A stretch of DNA of 64,000 bases, from assembly GCA_934202965.1 (NCBI GenBank), contig CAKPYN010000008.1:25021-89020 (forward strand), in the 5' to 3' direction. The first letter of the stretch is position 1, and every line of letters begins with the position of its first letter. Position numbers and translations under genes: made by a program. Below, one piece after another: positions 46,038 to 55,127 of this stretch. The notes beneath the pieces were generated by a model that was not told the origin of the DNA, made no database searches, and saw only the letters and a list, made by a program, of their open reading frames with translations. The DNA is from an uncultured Megasphaera sp. Its GTDB lineage: Bacteria; Bacillota; Negativicutes; Veillonellales; Megasphaeraceae.

Positions 46038-46251
46038 GTTTTTTATATTGTATATATGTACTGTTTTACAGTTTTGTGTACAGCAGATAATATTCTAATC
46101 ACTTCTTATATTTCAGTGTTATTTGCAATTATTGCATATGAAATTTCTATAATGTCTAGAATTTTATTCCTTTTATTTTAATTATTTATTCAAAATTGTT
46201 CATTTAGGCACCTAGTTGTCATCTAACTGTAACAAAACCGTTTCATTTTAG

Positions 46252-46286
46252 AAAAAAACTGCGCACCTTATACAGGTACGCAGTTT
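46252..46286 (-). terminator. Intrinsic terminator of the glutamine synthetase gene
   Basis: AAACTGCG and CGCAGTTT with internal ACC/GGT form an imperfect 11-bp stem, followed by four to seven T on the minus strand. It lies 20 bases past the stop at 46306. Confidence 0.8.
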
Positions 46287-46305
46287 GTATTAAAGGTAGG
46301 AAACC

Positions 46306-48207
46306 TTAGAATGCATTGTGTGAATATTCATAATACAAGTCAGCCAATTCATCCATTTTATCATTCATAGCTACCATCAAATCGGATGCTGTATCATAAT
46401 CACCCGTAGACAATGCTGCTTTAATGCGTGAGAAAATAGACGGGCTCTTTTCGGTATCACGGCCTAATTCAGTACGCAGTGCATTAATCTTAGTCCAGCG
46501 TTCTACTTCCAGTGGATTGCTGTCGCCGTCGATATGCAGCTGTTTAGCACTAATAACTTTGGACAAGTTGTCCGGAATTGTACGGAACTGAAGTTCCAAA
46601 GCCCAACGGCTCAACGCGCCTTCTTTGAAGGATTCCATTAACCGTTTCTGGAAAGCGTCACAAGCGAGGTCGTCCAGTTTTTCCGGATAGTTGGTAAGAC
46701 CTTTGAAGTTTTCCCAAACGGTACGCGGTGCTTTGCCAAACATAGCATCACGTTCAGCATCAGAGAATGCTTCAAATACATCGACTTCTGAACGATATGC
46801 GCGATCTTTTTCAAGGTAATCGGCCGCTTCGCCCGGTTTCTTAGACAATTCAGCCAGGAGTTCGCTTGTCGATTTGCCGCTGGAAAGAGCATATTTGATG
46901 CCATCCAACGCACCCAAATAGCACATAGCAATCGTAATGTACGTATTGGTAAATGGGTTCGGGGCACGAAGTTCAAAACGTGTTGCATTCGGGCTGGCAA
47001 TATCACGAATCAAGCCAGCAAGGACCGAACGGTTACGTGTCGGAACATCCGGTGTTTCACCGCCAAGAGCCGTAACAATGCAGACAGGAGCTTCAAAGCC
47101 CGGTTTTAAGCGATTAAGGGAGTCTGTTGTAGCCGAAACAAACGGATTGATAACTTCGTAATGTTTCAACAGGCCCATAATAGCACCATAACCAACAGAC
47201 GATAAGAATTCTTTATTCATGTCATCCGGGTTAAAGAGGTTGACGAATTTGCCATTTTTCAAGATAGCACCAATGCCGAAGTGTGTATGTTCACCGGAAC
47301 CAGCAACGCCATGAATTGGTTTAGCTTGGAAGGTAACTTCCAACCCATTTTCACGGAATACTTCACGAACGATAATACGAGCTTGGATTTCGTTATCTGC
47401 CGTTTGTACAGGATCATTGGAGAATTTCCAGTCGACTTCCAACTGTTCCAAAACGAAGATTAATTTACCGGAATCATCAATCTGTGCTTTGATACCACCA
47501 ACTTCTTTATGGCCCATTTCTGGCTGCAAGCCATATTTTTCAAGGCGTTCGACAGTCTGTTCCAACGCGGTACGAACGACGCCGTGTGTACGCTGCCAAT
47601 ACTGTTCCTGCATTTTCTGAGAAGCAGAAAGGAGTCGTGTTTCAACGTCCTGGCTCGGTGTTTTAACCCAGAATTCCAATTCTGTAGCTGTCGTAAATAC
47701 GATTTTTTCAATATCATCGGGATTGACAGACAACCCTTTGATGCCATATTTTTTAACTAATGCTAAAATCTGTTCGCCAACATAATCCGTCGTGTTACGC
47801 AAAATAGAACGAGAATCAATAAAGCCCGTTGCATGGCGCAGGAAACTTGGAATACGCAATGTACCTACAGGTTTGCCTGTTTCCGGATCAACATTGCCGT
47901 CGTTGTAATCGACAAACCAGTTAACGCCCGGATCGGCTTTAATATCTACACGTGCATTAGACAAGGTAGCAATTCCCGGCAGTACAACAGAAGAACCATC
48001 TGTCTGAAATGCAGTAGCATTAAAGAATTTATCATATTCATCAAAGAAAACGGAAATAGGAATTTTTTCATCCGTATCATTACCGGCTAAATCGACACCA
48101 ACAAGAGATACAAATTTTATTTCCGGATGTTGTTCTAATAAAGCAAGAACACCTTCTTTACCATATTGACCTGCAGGGATTACATAAACTAAATCATCTT
48201 TAGTCAT
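46306..48207 (-). CDS. glnA: Glutamine synthetase, divergent long form
   Basis: 633 residues, longer than the roughly 440-470 of ordinary GSI. The catalytic core is still visible: ATELEFWVKT near 172-180 and IHGVAGSGEHTHFGIG near 298-313 (glutamate/metal site), RNRSVLAGL near 392-400 and ATRFELRAPNPFTNTY near 407-422 (the NRS and ATP-ammonia motifs). Extra N- and C-terminal regions resemble the long GS of Clostridia and Negativicutes. It forms glutamine from glutamate and ammonia. GGAGG sits eight bases before the ATG, downstream of a leader terminator that suggests attenuation. Confidence 0.85.
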   Translation of the reverse strand: MTKDDLVYVIPAGQYGKEGVLALLEQHPEIKFVSLVGVDLAGNDTDEKIPISVFFDEYDKFFNATAFQTDGSSVVLPGIATLSNARVDIKADPGVNWFVDYNDGNVDPETGKPVGTLRIPSFLRHATGFIDSRSILRNTTDYVGEQILALVKKYGIKGLSVNPDDIEKIVFTTATELEFWVKTPSQDVETRLLSASQKMQEQYWQRTHGVVRTALEQTVERLEKYGLQPEMGHKEVGGIKAQIDDSGKLIFVLEQLEVDWKFSNDPVQTADNEIQARIIVREVFRENGLEVTFQAKPIHGVAGSGEHTHFGIGAILKNGKFVNLFNPDDMNKEFLSSVGYGAIMGLLKHYEVINPFVSATTDSLNRLKPGFEAPVCIVTALGGETPDVPTRNRSVLAGLIRDIASPNATRFELRAPNPFTNTYITIAMCYLGALDGIKYALSSGKSTSELLAELSKKPGEAADYLEKDRAYRSEVDVFEAFSDAERDAMFGKAPRTVWENFKGLTNYPEKLDDLACDAFQKRLMESFKEGALSRWALELQFRTIPDNLSKVISAKQLHIDGDSNPLEVERWTKINALRTELGRDTEKSPSIFSRIKAALSTGDYDTASDLMVAMNDKMDELADLYYEYSHNAF

Positions 48208-48228
48208 TCTAGTTTCCTCCTTTTGGTT

Positions 48229-48293
48229 AAAAAAAAGACTTCGATTCCAAGGTATACTACTATACCTAAGAACTCGAAGTCTTCTTTGACTTT
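48229..48293 (-). promoter_or_regulatory. Leader terminator / attenuator of glnA, with alternative hairpin
   Basis: On the minus strand AAGACTTCGA-TTC and AGGTATA-GTAG-TATACCT-CGAAGTCTT fold into a strong stem (48235-48283) followed by eight T, placed between a consensus promoter and the glnA ribosome site. A competing small hairpin AAGTC-AAAGAA-GACTT (48277-48292) uses the same GACTT segment. Its six-base loop with A at 1 and G at 4 matches the ANTAR antiterminator loop pattern. A first ANTAR hairpin could not be found, so this is a hypothesis. Confidence 0.6.
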
Positions 48294-48331
48294 GTTTTCA
48301 TGACTTATTTTATTTTTCAAATCATGATAAA

Positions 48332-48360
48332 ATCATACAATCAATCAGTTTATTTGTCAA
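48332..48360 (-). promoter_or_regulatory. Promoter of glnA
   Basis: TTGACA (48355-48360), exactly 17 bases, TATGAT (48332-48337) on the minus strand, a near-consensus sigma-70 promoter. The predicted start near 48325 leaves a leader of about 118 bases that holds the attenuator. Confidence 0.85.
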
Positions 48361-48388
48361 TAGATAATCTATAGAAAATCTAAAAAAA

Positions 48389-48835
48389 CTAATTTTTTTG
48401 TAAAATTTCTCTAACAACTTGTGAAACAACTTTGCCATCTGCTTTGCCTTTGACCTGCGGCATAACCAGCTTCATAACGTCACCCATCTTGAGGCCCGTT
48501 TTGCCAGCTACGGCAGCAGTTACAATTTGACGTACTTCGTCTGCTGTCAGCTGTTTCGGCATATATTTTTCCAATACGGCCATTTCAGCTTTTACTTGTT
48601 CCACTAAATCTTCACGGCCTGCTTTTTCAAAATCAGCCAATGATTCTTTACGTTGTTTCATTTCTTTTGCAATGACTGCTCCCACACCGGCATCGTCCAG
48701 TTCACACTTGCCATCGATTTCCGTGTTACGAATGGATGAACGAACCATGCGAATAACAGACAACGCTGTTTTTCCGGATTCTTTAGCTCGCATTGCATCT
48801 TTCATATCCTGAAGCAGTTCTTCTTTAAGAGACAC
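48389..48835 (-). CDS. yqeY: GatB/YqeY domain protein
   Basis: 148 residues starting at GTG (48835), with AAGAAGGG upstream. The helical YqeY family (RLVRSS-type IRMVRSSIRNTEID near 25-38, YMPKQL near 92) resembles the tRNA-binding tail of GatB and is thought to help tRNA handling; function unproven. Always found with rpsU in Firmicutes, 26 bases downstream here. Confidence 0.92.
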   Translation of the reverse strand: MSLKEELLQDMKDAMRAKESGKTALSVIRMVRSSIRNTEIDGKCELDDAGVGAVIAKEMKQRKESLADFEKAGREDLVEQVKAEMAVLEKYMPKQLTADEVRQIVTAAVAGKTGLKMGDVMKLVMPQVKGKADGKVVSQVVREILQKN

Positions 48836-48861
48836 GGTATCACCCTTCTTACTAACGACGA

Positions 48862-49041
48862 TTATGCTCTGTACTTCCGTTTACGTGCTGCTTCGGATTT
48901 TTTCTTTCTCCGTACACTCGGTTTTTCATAGTGTTCACGTTTCCGAACTTCGGAAAGAACACCTGCCTTTTGGCAAGAACGTTTGAAGCGGCGAAGTGCG
49001 CTATCTAACGTTTCGTTTTTACCAACTCTGATTTCTGCCAT
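48862..49041 (-). CDS. rpsU: 30S ribosomal protein S21
   Basis: 59 residues beginning MAEIRVGKNETLDSALRRF and ending KKKSEAARKRKYRA, the bS21 family. It is short enough to be missed by length-based gene calling. GGAGGGAGGG lies eight bases before the ATG at 49041. It binds the 16S 3' region and assists initiation. First gene of rpsU-yqeY, with a perfect consensus promoter. Confidence 0.97.
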   Translation of the reverse strand: MAEIRVGKNETLDSALRRFKRSCQKAGVLSEVRKREHYEKPSVRRKKKSEAARKRKYRA

Positions 49042-49097
49042 TCTGTTATCCCTCCCTCCAAGGTATGATAGGGAGTGCTTTTACTGCACACAATGTA

Positions 49098-49126
49098 ATT
49101 ATAGCTAAAATGGTACTCCTTGTCAA
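49098..49126 (-). promoter_or_regulatory. Consensus promoter of rpsU-yqeY
   Basis: On the minus strand TTGACA (49121-49126), 17 bases, TATAAT (49098-49103), a perfect match to the sigma-70 consensus. The leader is about 50 bases. Confidence 0.92.
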
Positions 49127-49186
49127 TCCCACAACTACGAACAAACACCCTCTCAACAGCTGCTCTGCCGCATAATAGCGCGTTTT

Positions 49187-50311
49187 CTATTCGCGTATAA
49201 ATTGGCTGAATACATAATTTCCATAAGCCAAGCCCAGGCTGCTCAGACAACATCCTTCCTTTGTCTTTTCCAACAAGTTTTGCTTAAATAATCGCGCTAG
49301 TACCGTACCAAATTCGTTTTCTATCGTTGTACCGAACCGCATTTCAAAGTCTTGATATGAAATACCGTCATGCATGCGCAGTGCCAAAAAACAATAATCT
49401 TCCTGTGCCCTTTTTTCGTCAATCACAATCTTGTCTTTCACCAGGCTGTGCCGACCAGCTTGGCGTATGTATTGAGGAATATTAGCAATATTAGCCCAGC
49501 GCGTCTGTTGATAAAAGGAATGGGCCGATACGCCAAATCCAATATACGGCATATACTGCCAATATTTACAGTTATGCCGTGAGCGTTTTCCCGATTTGGC
49601 ATAACTAGAAATTTCGTAATGCGCATAGCCTAATTGATGCATTGTGTTGTGAATTGCACGGCCCATGGCCTCAACGTTTTCATCAGAAGGCAGTGTAAAA
49701 TTATGCTGCTGCAAGCCTGCCCATAACTGGGTATGTTCCTCTACAATCAGTGAATATATCGAGGCATGACAGATAGGAAGCGCTGCTAACATATCCATAT
49801 CATGCTGAACCATGGACTGCGTTTGATGGGGCAATCCATACATCAAATCAATGGATATATTTTCAATGTCGCCGTTCCATACCGCTTCTACAGCATCTTT
49901 TCCCTGCTCTGCCGTATGGACTCTGCCTAAAAACTGCAGCATGCGGTCATCAAAAGACTGAATACCTAAACTCACTCGATTAACGCCCAGGGATGCAATA
50001 TCTGCGGCATAGGCTGTATCCATGCTGTCCGGATTGGCTTCCAGCGTAATTTCCGCATCATGAGTCAAATAAAAGGTTTGCTGCAATGCTTCCATAATCT
50101 GAGCGAGTTGAGAAGCCGTCAATAAAGACGGTGTTCCGCCACCAAAATATACGGTATCTGCCTGCAAGCCCTTACCAGCCCAGGTCTTAATTTCCCGACA
50201 AAGAGCCTGTACATACCCGGGAATATACTGTCGAACGCCGCCATACGATGGAAAATCACAATACAAGCATTTATGCACACAAAAGGGAATGTGTATATAC
50301 AACCCAATCAT
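49187..50311 (-). CDS. hemW: Radical SAM haem chaperone HemW
   Basis: 374 residues. Radical SAM site CVHKCLYCDF near residues 11-20, preceded by GLYIHIPF, then VYFGGGTPSLL and the barrel signature RVSLGIQSFDD. Compared with HemZ it lacks the long N-terminal extension and has the HemW C-terminal domain (YEISSYAKSGKRSRHN). HemW delivers haem rather than making it. The start overlaps lepA stop as ATGA; last gene of nifS-mnmA-lepA-hemW. Confidence 0.9.
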   Translation of the reverse strand: MIGLYIHIPFCVHKCLYCDFPSYGGVRQYIPGYVQALCREIKTWAGKGLQADTVYFGGGTPSLLTASQLAQIMEALQQTFYLTHDAEITLEANPDSMDTAYAADIASLGVNRVSLGIQSFDDRMLQFLGRVHTAEQGKDAVEAVWNGDIENISIDLMYGLPHQTQSMVQHDMDMLAALPICHASIYSLIVEEHTQLWAGLQQHNFTLPSDENVEAMGRAIHNTMHQLGYAHYEISSYAKSGKRSRHNCKYWQYMPYIGFGVSAHSFYQQTRWANIANIPQYIRQAGRHSLVKDKIVIDEKRAQEDYCFLALRMHDGISYQDFEMRFGTTIENEFGTVLARLFKQNLLEKTKEGCCLSSLGLAYGNYVFSQFIRE

Positions 50312-52110
50312 GTATCATCAACTTGCAGTACAGCCATGAAAGCTTCCTGCGGAATTTCGACGGTACCAAATTGTTTCATGCGCTTCTTGCCTTCTTTTTG
50401 CTTTTCCAACAACTTACGCTTACGGGAAATATCACCGCCATAGCACTTCGCCAGTACGTCTTTACGAAGGGCTGCGACATTTTCACGGGCAATAATTTTA
50501 TTGCCAATAGCCGCCTGAATCGGAATTTGGAAGAGCTGACGCGGTATTAAGCTGCGAAGTTTTTCTACCAACGCACGACCGCGACGAGCCGCAAATTCAC
50601 GATGAACAATAACGCTTAAAGCATCGACAACTTCGCCGTTAATCAGAATATCCATCTTGACCATCGGCGATGTCTGATAACCATGAAGTTCATAATCCAA
50701 TGATGCATAGCCCCGGGTTGCTGATTTTAGTACATCAAAGTAATCATATAAAATTTCACACAACGGCAAATCATATACCAAGGACACACGCGTTTCATCC
50801 AAATAATCCATGGTGACATATTGACCGCGGCGATTCTGGGAAATTTCCATGACCGTGCCAACCATATCTTTCGGAATGATGATTGTCGTTTTAACAAGAG
50901 GTTCTTCAATATGATCGATTTTGGTCATATCCGGCATCATAGCCGGATTATCGACTTCTACCATCGTCCCGTCCGTGCAATAGACATGATAAATAACAGA
51001 CGGTGCCGTCGTAATCAGCGATAAATTATATTCTCGTTCCAGCCGTTCCCGAACGACATCCATATGCAGCAGGCCCAAGAAACCGCAACGGAACCCAAAT
51101 CCCAAAGCACTGGATGTTTCTGGTTCAAACAGCAAGGCCGCATCATTCAAATGCAGTTTTTCCAAGGCATCGCGCAGATTATCATAATCATTCGTTTCTA
51201 CCGGATATAAGCCGCAATACACCATCGGCACAGCTTTATGATATCCAGGTAACGCTTCCGCTGCCGGGTTATCCGCTAAGGTAACCGTATCGCCTACACG
51301 GCAGTCGCGGACATTTTTCATACTGGCTGCCAAATAGCCTACACTGCCGCATTCCAAAGACGGAATCGGATGCATTTGCGGTAAAAATACCCCCGTTTCG
51401 ATGACTTCAAATTCTTTTCCTGTAGCCATCATGCGAATACGCTGTCCCGGTTTGATAGAGCCTTCCATGACACGAATGTTGGCAATAGCTCCCTTATAGG
51501 CATCAAAATGGGAATCAAAAATAAGGGCGCGTAACGGTTTATCCGATGCATCTTCCGGTGCCGGTATACGCTGTACGACCGCTTCCAGTACTTTATCGAC
51601 ACCCAGTCCGGTTTTGGCACTAATCATAATCGCATCTGATGCATCCAAACCGATAACATCTTCAATTTCTTGGCAAACCCGCTGTGGATCGGCACTTGGC
51701 AAATCTACTTTATTAATAACTGGAATGATTTCCAAATCATGTTCCAAGGCTAAATATACATTCGCTAATGTCTGCGCTTCCACACCTTGCGTCGCGTCAA
51801 CAACAAGCAAGGCCCCTTCACAAGCTGCCAAGCTGCGAGACACTTCGTAGTTAAAATCGACATGCCCCGGTGTATCAATCAAGTTGAGTGTATATTGTTT
51901 GCCATCTTTGGCATCATAAATCAAACGAGCTGACTGCGCTTTAATTGTAATGCCCCGTTCGCGTTCCAAATCCATCGTATCCAACAGTTGCGCTTCCATT
52001 TCCCGTTTGGGAACAGTGCCAGTCATTTCCAGCATGCGGTCAGCCAACGTCGATTTACCATGGTCAATATGGGCAATAATAGAAAAATTGCGAATATGTT
52101 CTGTTGACAC
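50308..52110 (-). CDS. lepA: Elongation factor 4
   Basis: 600 residues, full length. GTPase motifs AHIDHGKSTLADR, DTPGHVDFNYEV and NKVDLPSADP; EF-G-like domains follow, then the LepA-specific C-terminal domain. It promotes back-translocation or ribosome biogenesis. Starts with GTG at 52110 after AGGAG. lepA followed by hemW is conserved in Firmicutes. Confidence 0.98.
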   Translation of the reverse strand: MSTEHIRNFSIIAHIDHGKSTLADRMLEMTGTVPKREMEAQLLDTMDLERERGITIKAQSARLIYDAKDGKQYTLNLIDTPGHVDFNYEVSRSLAACEGALLVVDATQGVEAQTLANVYLALEHDLEIIPVINKVDLPSADPQRVCQEIEDVIGLDASDAIMISAKTGLGVDKVLEAVVQRIPAPEDASDKPLRALIFDSHFDAYKGAIANIRVMEGSIKPGQRIRMMATGKEFEVIETGVFLPQMHPIPSLECGSVGYLAASMKNVRDCRVGDTVTLADNPAAEALPGYHKAVPMVYCGLYPVETNDYDNLRDALEKLHLNDAALLFEPETSSALGFGFRCGFLGLLHMDVVRERLEREYNLSLITTAPSVIYHVYCTDGTMVEVDNPAMMPDMTKIDHIEEPLVKTTIIIPKDMVGTVMEISQNRRGQYVTMDYLDETRVSLVYDLPLCEILYDYFDVLKSATRGYASLDYELHGYQTSPMVKMDILINGEVVDALSVIVHREFAARRGRALVEKLRSLIPRQLFQIPIQAAIGNKIIARENVAALRKDVLAKCYGGDISRKRKLLEKQKEGKKRMKQFGTVEIPQEAFMAVLQVDDT

Positions 52111-52129
52111 GCTTTATCTCCTCTTTCAT

Positions 52130-53218
52130 CTATAAAATTACGCCGCCGCCAAGAACTCGTTCTCCCGTAGCAGCATCGTACAACACTAATGCTTGTCCTC
52201 TCGTAACCGCACGCTGCGGCTGTGAAAAGACAACGCGAATCGTCCCATCTTCTTTGGGGTATACCATACACGGCGATTCCTTCGCTGCATACCGGATTTT
52301 TCCCAATGCTTCAAACGGTGCAGATGGAGCCTGTTCTACCCACGATACATCTTCGGCATGTACTTCTGTCGAAAACAAATCTTTTTCACCGCCTACGACA
52401 ACGGTATTATGGGCTACATCTAAATCCGTGACATAATAAGGGCCACCCGGACCACCAAGATTCAACCCACGGCGCTGGCCAATAGTGTAGGCCGGAATGC
52501 CTTGATGCTGTCCGATAACCCGTCCCTGTTGATCTATAAAATTTCCCTTGCGAAACATCTTGCTGTCTTCGTGGCGCAAAAATCCTTTGTAGTCATTATC
52601 GGGAATAAAGCAAATATCCTGACTTTCCGGTTTATTAAATACCGGCAAATTCCATTCTTTTGCCAATTCTCTCGTATGGGTCTTTTCCAAATCTGCCATG
52701 GGAAACAGCAGATGCGGCAATATATCTTGATTCAACTGATACAACACATACGACTGGTCTTTACGCCGATCTGTGCCGCGAAGCAATGAATATATACCCG
52801 TATCGTTATGATATTGAATCCGCGCATAATGTCCCGTTGCTAAAAAATCTGCACCAAACTGCTGTGCTTTTTTCCATAAGAGGCCAAATTTAATCCATTT
52901 ATTGCAGGCAATACATGGGTTTGGTGTTTTTCCCTGCCGATACGAATCAACAAAATACGCAATCACATCTTGTCGAAAAATATCTCTAAAATCCAACGTA
53001 TAATGAGGGATTCCTAATACAGCTGCAACCGCTTTTGCATCATCTACGGCAGATAAAGAACAGCAGGCATGAATATTTTCCACAGCCGGCGTATCTGCAT
53101 CTTCTTCCCACAGGCGCAGCGTAATGCCGATGACATCATATCCTTTTTTTTGTAATAATCCCGCCGTAACCGAGCTGTCTACACCACCGCTCATGGCAAC
53201 GGCTACTCGTTTCGTCAT
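52130..53218 (-). CDS. mnmA: tRNA 2-thiouridine(34) synthase MnmA
   Basis: 362 residues. PP-loop AMSGGVDSSVTA near 8-19, catalytic cysteines in NPCIACNKW near 100 and SQDICFIPD near 195, and a C-terminal beta-barrel domain with VVSQP-like RVVFSQPQRA. It thiolates U34 of tRNA Lys, Gln and Glu using sulfur from the adjacent cysteine desulfurase. One base separates it from the nifS stop. Confidence 0.97.
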   Translation of the reverse strand: MTKRVAVAMSGGVDSSVTAGLLQKKGYDVIGITLRLWEEDADTPAVENIHACCSLSAVDDAKAVAAVLGIPHYTLDFRDIFRQDVIAYFVDSYRQGKTPNPCIACNKWIKFGLLWKKAQQFGADFLATGHYARIQYHNDTGIYSLLRGTDRRKDQSYVLYQLNQDILPHLLFPMADLEKTHTRELAKEWNLPVFNKPESQDICFIPDNDYKGFLRHEDSKMFRKGNFIDQQGRVIGQHQGIPAYTIGQRRGLNLGGPGGPYYVTDLDVAHNTVVVGGEKDLFSTEVHAEDVSWVEQAPSAPFEALGKIRYAAKESPCMVYPKEDGTIRVVFSQPQRAVTRGQALVLYDAATGERVLGGGVIL

Positions 53219-53219
53219 A

Positions 53220-54374
53220 TCAAGCTTCCCCCTTTTCTCTAACCGAATGTACTACCGTCCGTATACGGTCAATTGCTTCATCCATATCTTCCGACGTATT
53301 TTCTTTTCCGACAGAAATACGCAAACTGCTGTGCAGCCATTTGGTTTCTGTTCCCATCGCCTGTAAGACACGGGAAGGTTCTATGGCTCCCGCTTCACAT
53401 GCCGAACCAGCCGATACGGCAATGCCTTGCATATCCAAGGCGATTAACAAGACCGCACTATCTGCATCAGCTATACTAATATTTAAAATATTCGGCAGTG
53501 CATACGCCTTGGACCCATTGAAATGAACACACGCTGGTTCTTGACGGACTAATCCATCATAGAGCCGCTGTTTCAATACAGCCGCCTGCATGCAACGCAT
53601 TTCCCGTTCTTGGTCCAATAACGCGGAAGCTTCGCCAAATCCGACAATGCCCGCTACGTTTTCTGTCCCGGCTCGCAGCCGATGTTCCTGGGGACCGCCA
53701 TAGGCATCTGCAGCTACGTTCAATCCATGCCGTATATATAAGGCACCGACGCCTTTAGGTCCATAAATTTTATGACTGCAAATCGTCAGCATATCAATAT
53801 GATCTTCTAAGGGATGAATGGGAATATACCCATACGCCTGCACCGCATCCACATGAAACACGATGCCCTTTTGCTGCGCCAAGGCACCGATTTCTTTAAT
53901 CGGTTGAACCGTACCGGTTTCGTTATTTGCATACATAACGGAAATCAATATCGTATCCGGACGTATCGCTTTCGCTACATCTTCTACACGTACCCTTCCG
54001 GTCGTATCGACAGGAAGAATTGTTACCGTATATCCGCGGCGCTGCAACACCTCAAATGTCCGCAGTACGGCATGATGTTCCACAGCCGTCGTAATGAGAT
54101 GACCTCCCTGGGGATAGTTAGCCCGTATATATCCTAATACGGCCAAATTATCTGCTTCTGTGCCACCACTGGTGAATACAATATCTTGTGGTTTAACATG
54201 TAAGCACGACGCCACCTGGCCGCGTGCCTTTTGGACAGCCGCCCGCGCCTGTTGTCCAAAATAATGCAGACTGGAAGGATTTCCATACTGTGTTGTCAAA
54301 TATGGCATCATCGCTGCCAGCACCCTTTCATCTAATGGTGTAGCAGCAGCATGATCCAAATAAATTCGTTTCAT
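53220..54374 (-). CDS. Cysteine desulfurase (NifS/IscS family)
   Basis: 384 residues, group I aminotransferase fold. It begins MKRIYLDHAAATP; the PLP-binding Lys is in TICSHKIYGPKGVG near 203, and the sulfur-carrying Cys in SAGSACEAGAIEPSRV near 327. It passes sulfur to MnmA and perhaps other acceptors. In many Firmicutes a nifS-mnmA pair is dedicated to tRNA thiolation, which the one-base gap supports. The ATG follows GGGGAATTGAG. Confidence 0.95.
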   Translation of the reverse strand: MKRIYLDHAAATPLDERVLAAMMPYLTTQYGNPSSLHYFGQQARAAVQKARGQVASCLHVKPQDIVFTSGGTEADNLAVLGYIRANYPQGGHLITTAVEHHAVLRTFEVLQRRGYTVTILPVDTTGRVRVEDVAKAIRPDTILISVMYANNETGTVQPIKEIGALAQQKGIVFHVDAVQAYGYIPIHPLEDHIDMLTICSHKIYGPKGVGALYIRHGLNVAADAYGGPQEHRLRAGTENVAGIVGFGEASALLDQEREMRCMQAAVLKQRLYDGLVRQEPACVHFNGSKAYALPNILNISIADADSAVLLIALDMQGIAVSAGSACEAGAIEPSRVLQAMGTETKWLHSSLRISVGKENTSEDMDEAIDRIRTVVHSVREKGEA

Positions 54375-54419
54375 CTCAATTCCCCTTTTTTATAAAAGCC
54401 TATTATGTATCATACCATA

Positions 54420-55080
54420 AACCCTACACAGTGACTAGTATGCGTTGGCAGAATGTAGGGATGTATCCCTTTCACCCTCTTTTTATTCTGTAAACTTGCC
54501 GTTTACATCGTCCGTATATACTTTTCCTTTCTGCGTTTACCGATGACGGTGCAGCAAATTCGCTTCGCTCAGACGCCACTTGGATCCGTCATCGGCAAAC
54601 ACAGTGTCCGGCCTTCGATCGGTCGGCACGTTCGTAACGGGCGGGTGTTGGCAGCCATGCAATGTAGAACTTCAACATACACTCATCCGCAATTGCTTGT
54701 ATTTACATTCAAGCCACCCCGTTACAGGAATGACTGGTTGTGCGGCCTATCCGCACAATAAGAATGGGTGGCATTGCGTTAAAAATGGGCGTTTTGTTTG
54801 AGCGTAGCGAGTTTCGCCCATTTAGCAATGACAGACATTCTCAAGGGAATGGGAGTTCCGGGCGGCCGCCTTTTGCTATGCCTAAGCGATTTACACGAAA
54901 TCAAAGATTTCGGTTCTCTGCTTATCTTGGTTCGTTCTTTTTCGGCGGCACGAAAAAGAATGAACATACGAGGGCCGCAGGAAACAATCCCTGCTTTCTG
55001 ACCGCGCAGAAAGAAAAAGTATTTAGCATATGTAAACGACAATTTACTAGAAAAAAGTGCAGGAACTCATTCCTGCAAAA
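54420..55080. repeat. Hairpin-dense non-coding block
   Basis: No convincing gene here. The stretch is full of inverted repeats: GTAAAC/GTTTAC (54490-54506); GTTTACCGATGACGG with CCGTCATCGGCAAAC (54535-54600, one mismatch); a GTG-CCG pair (54604-54630); GCCACCC/GGGTGGC (54713-54772) enclosing TTGTGCGG/CCGCACAA (54738-54758); CATTGC...AAATGGGCG with CGCCCATTT...GCAATG (54772-54830); CGAAATC/GATTTCG (54896-54912); GTTC-TTCTTTTTCG with its complement (54930-54965); CTTTCTG/CAGAAAG (54994-55013). It may be a structured RNA or a cluster of palindromic repeats. Two hairpins share a GAGCG(A/T)AGCGA loop motif in opposite directions. Confidence 0.6.
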
Positions 55081-55121
55081 AAAAAGAGAGAACCCTGCCA
55101 ATGGCATCGGTTCTCTTTTGC
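55056..55121 (-). terminator. Tandem terminator after the ECF S-component gene
   Basis: AGAGAACC and GGTTCTCT (55089-55117, with an inner GCC/GGC) followed by nine T on the minus strand, then a second hairpin GCAGGAA-CTCA-TTCCTGC (55059-55076) followed by more T. Confidence 0.85.
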
Positions 55122-55127
55122 CAAGAC

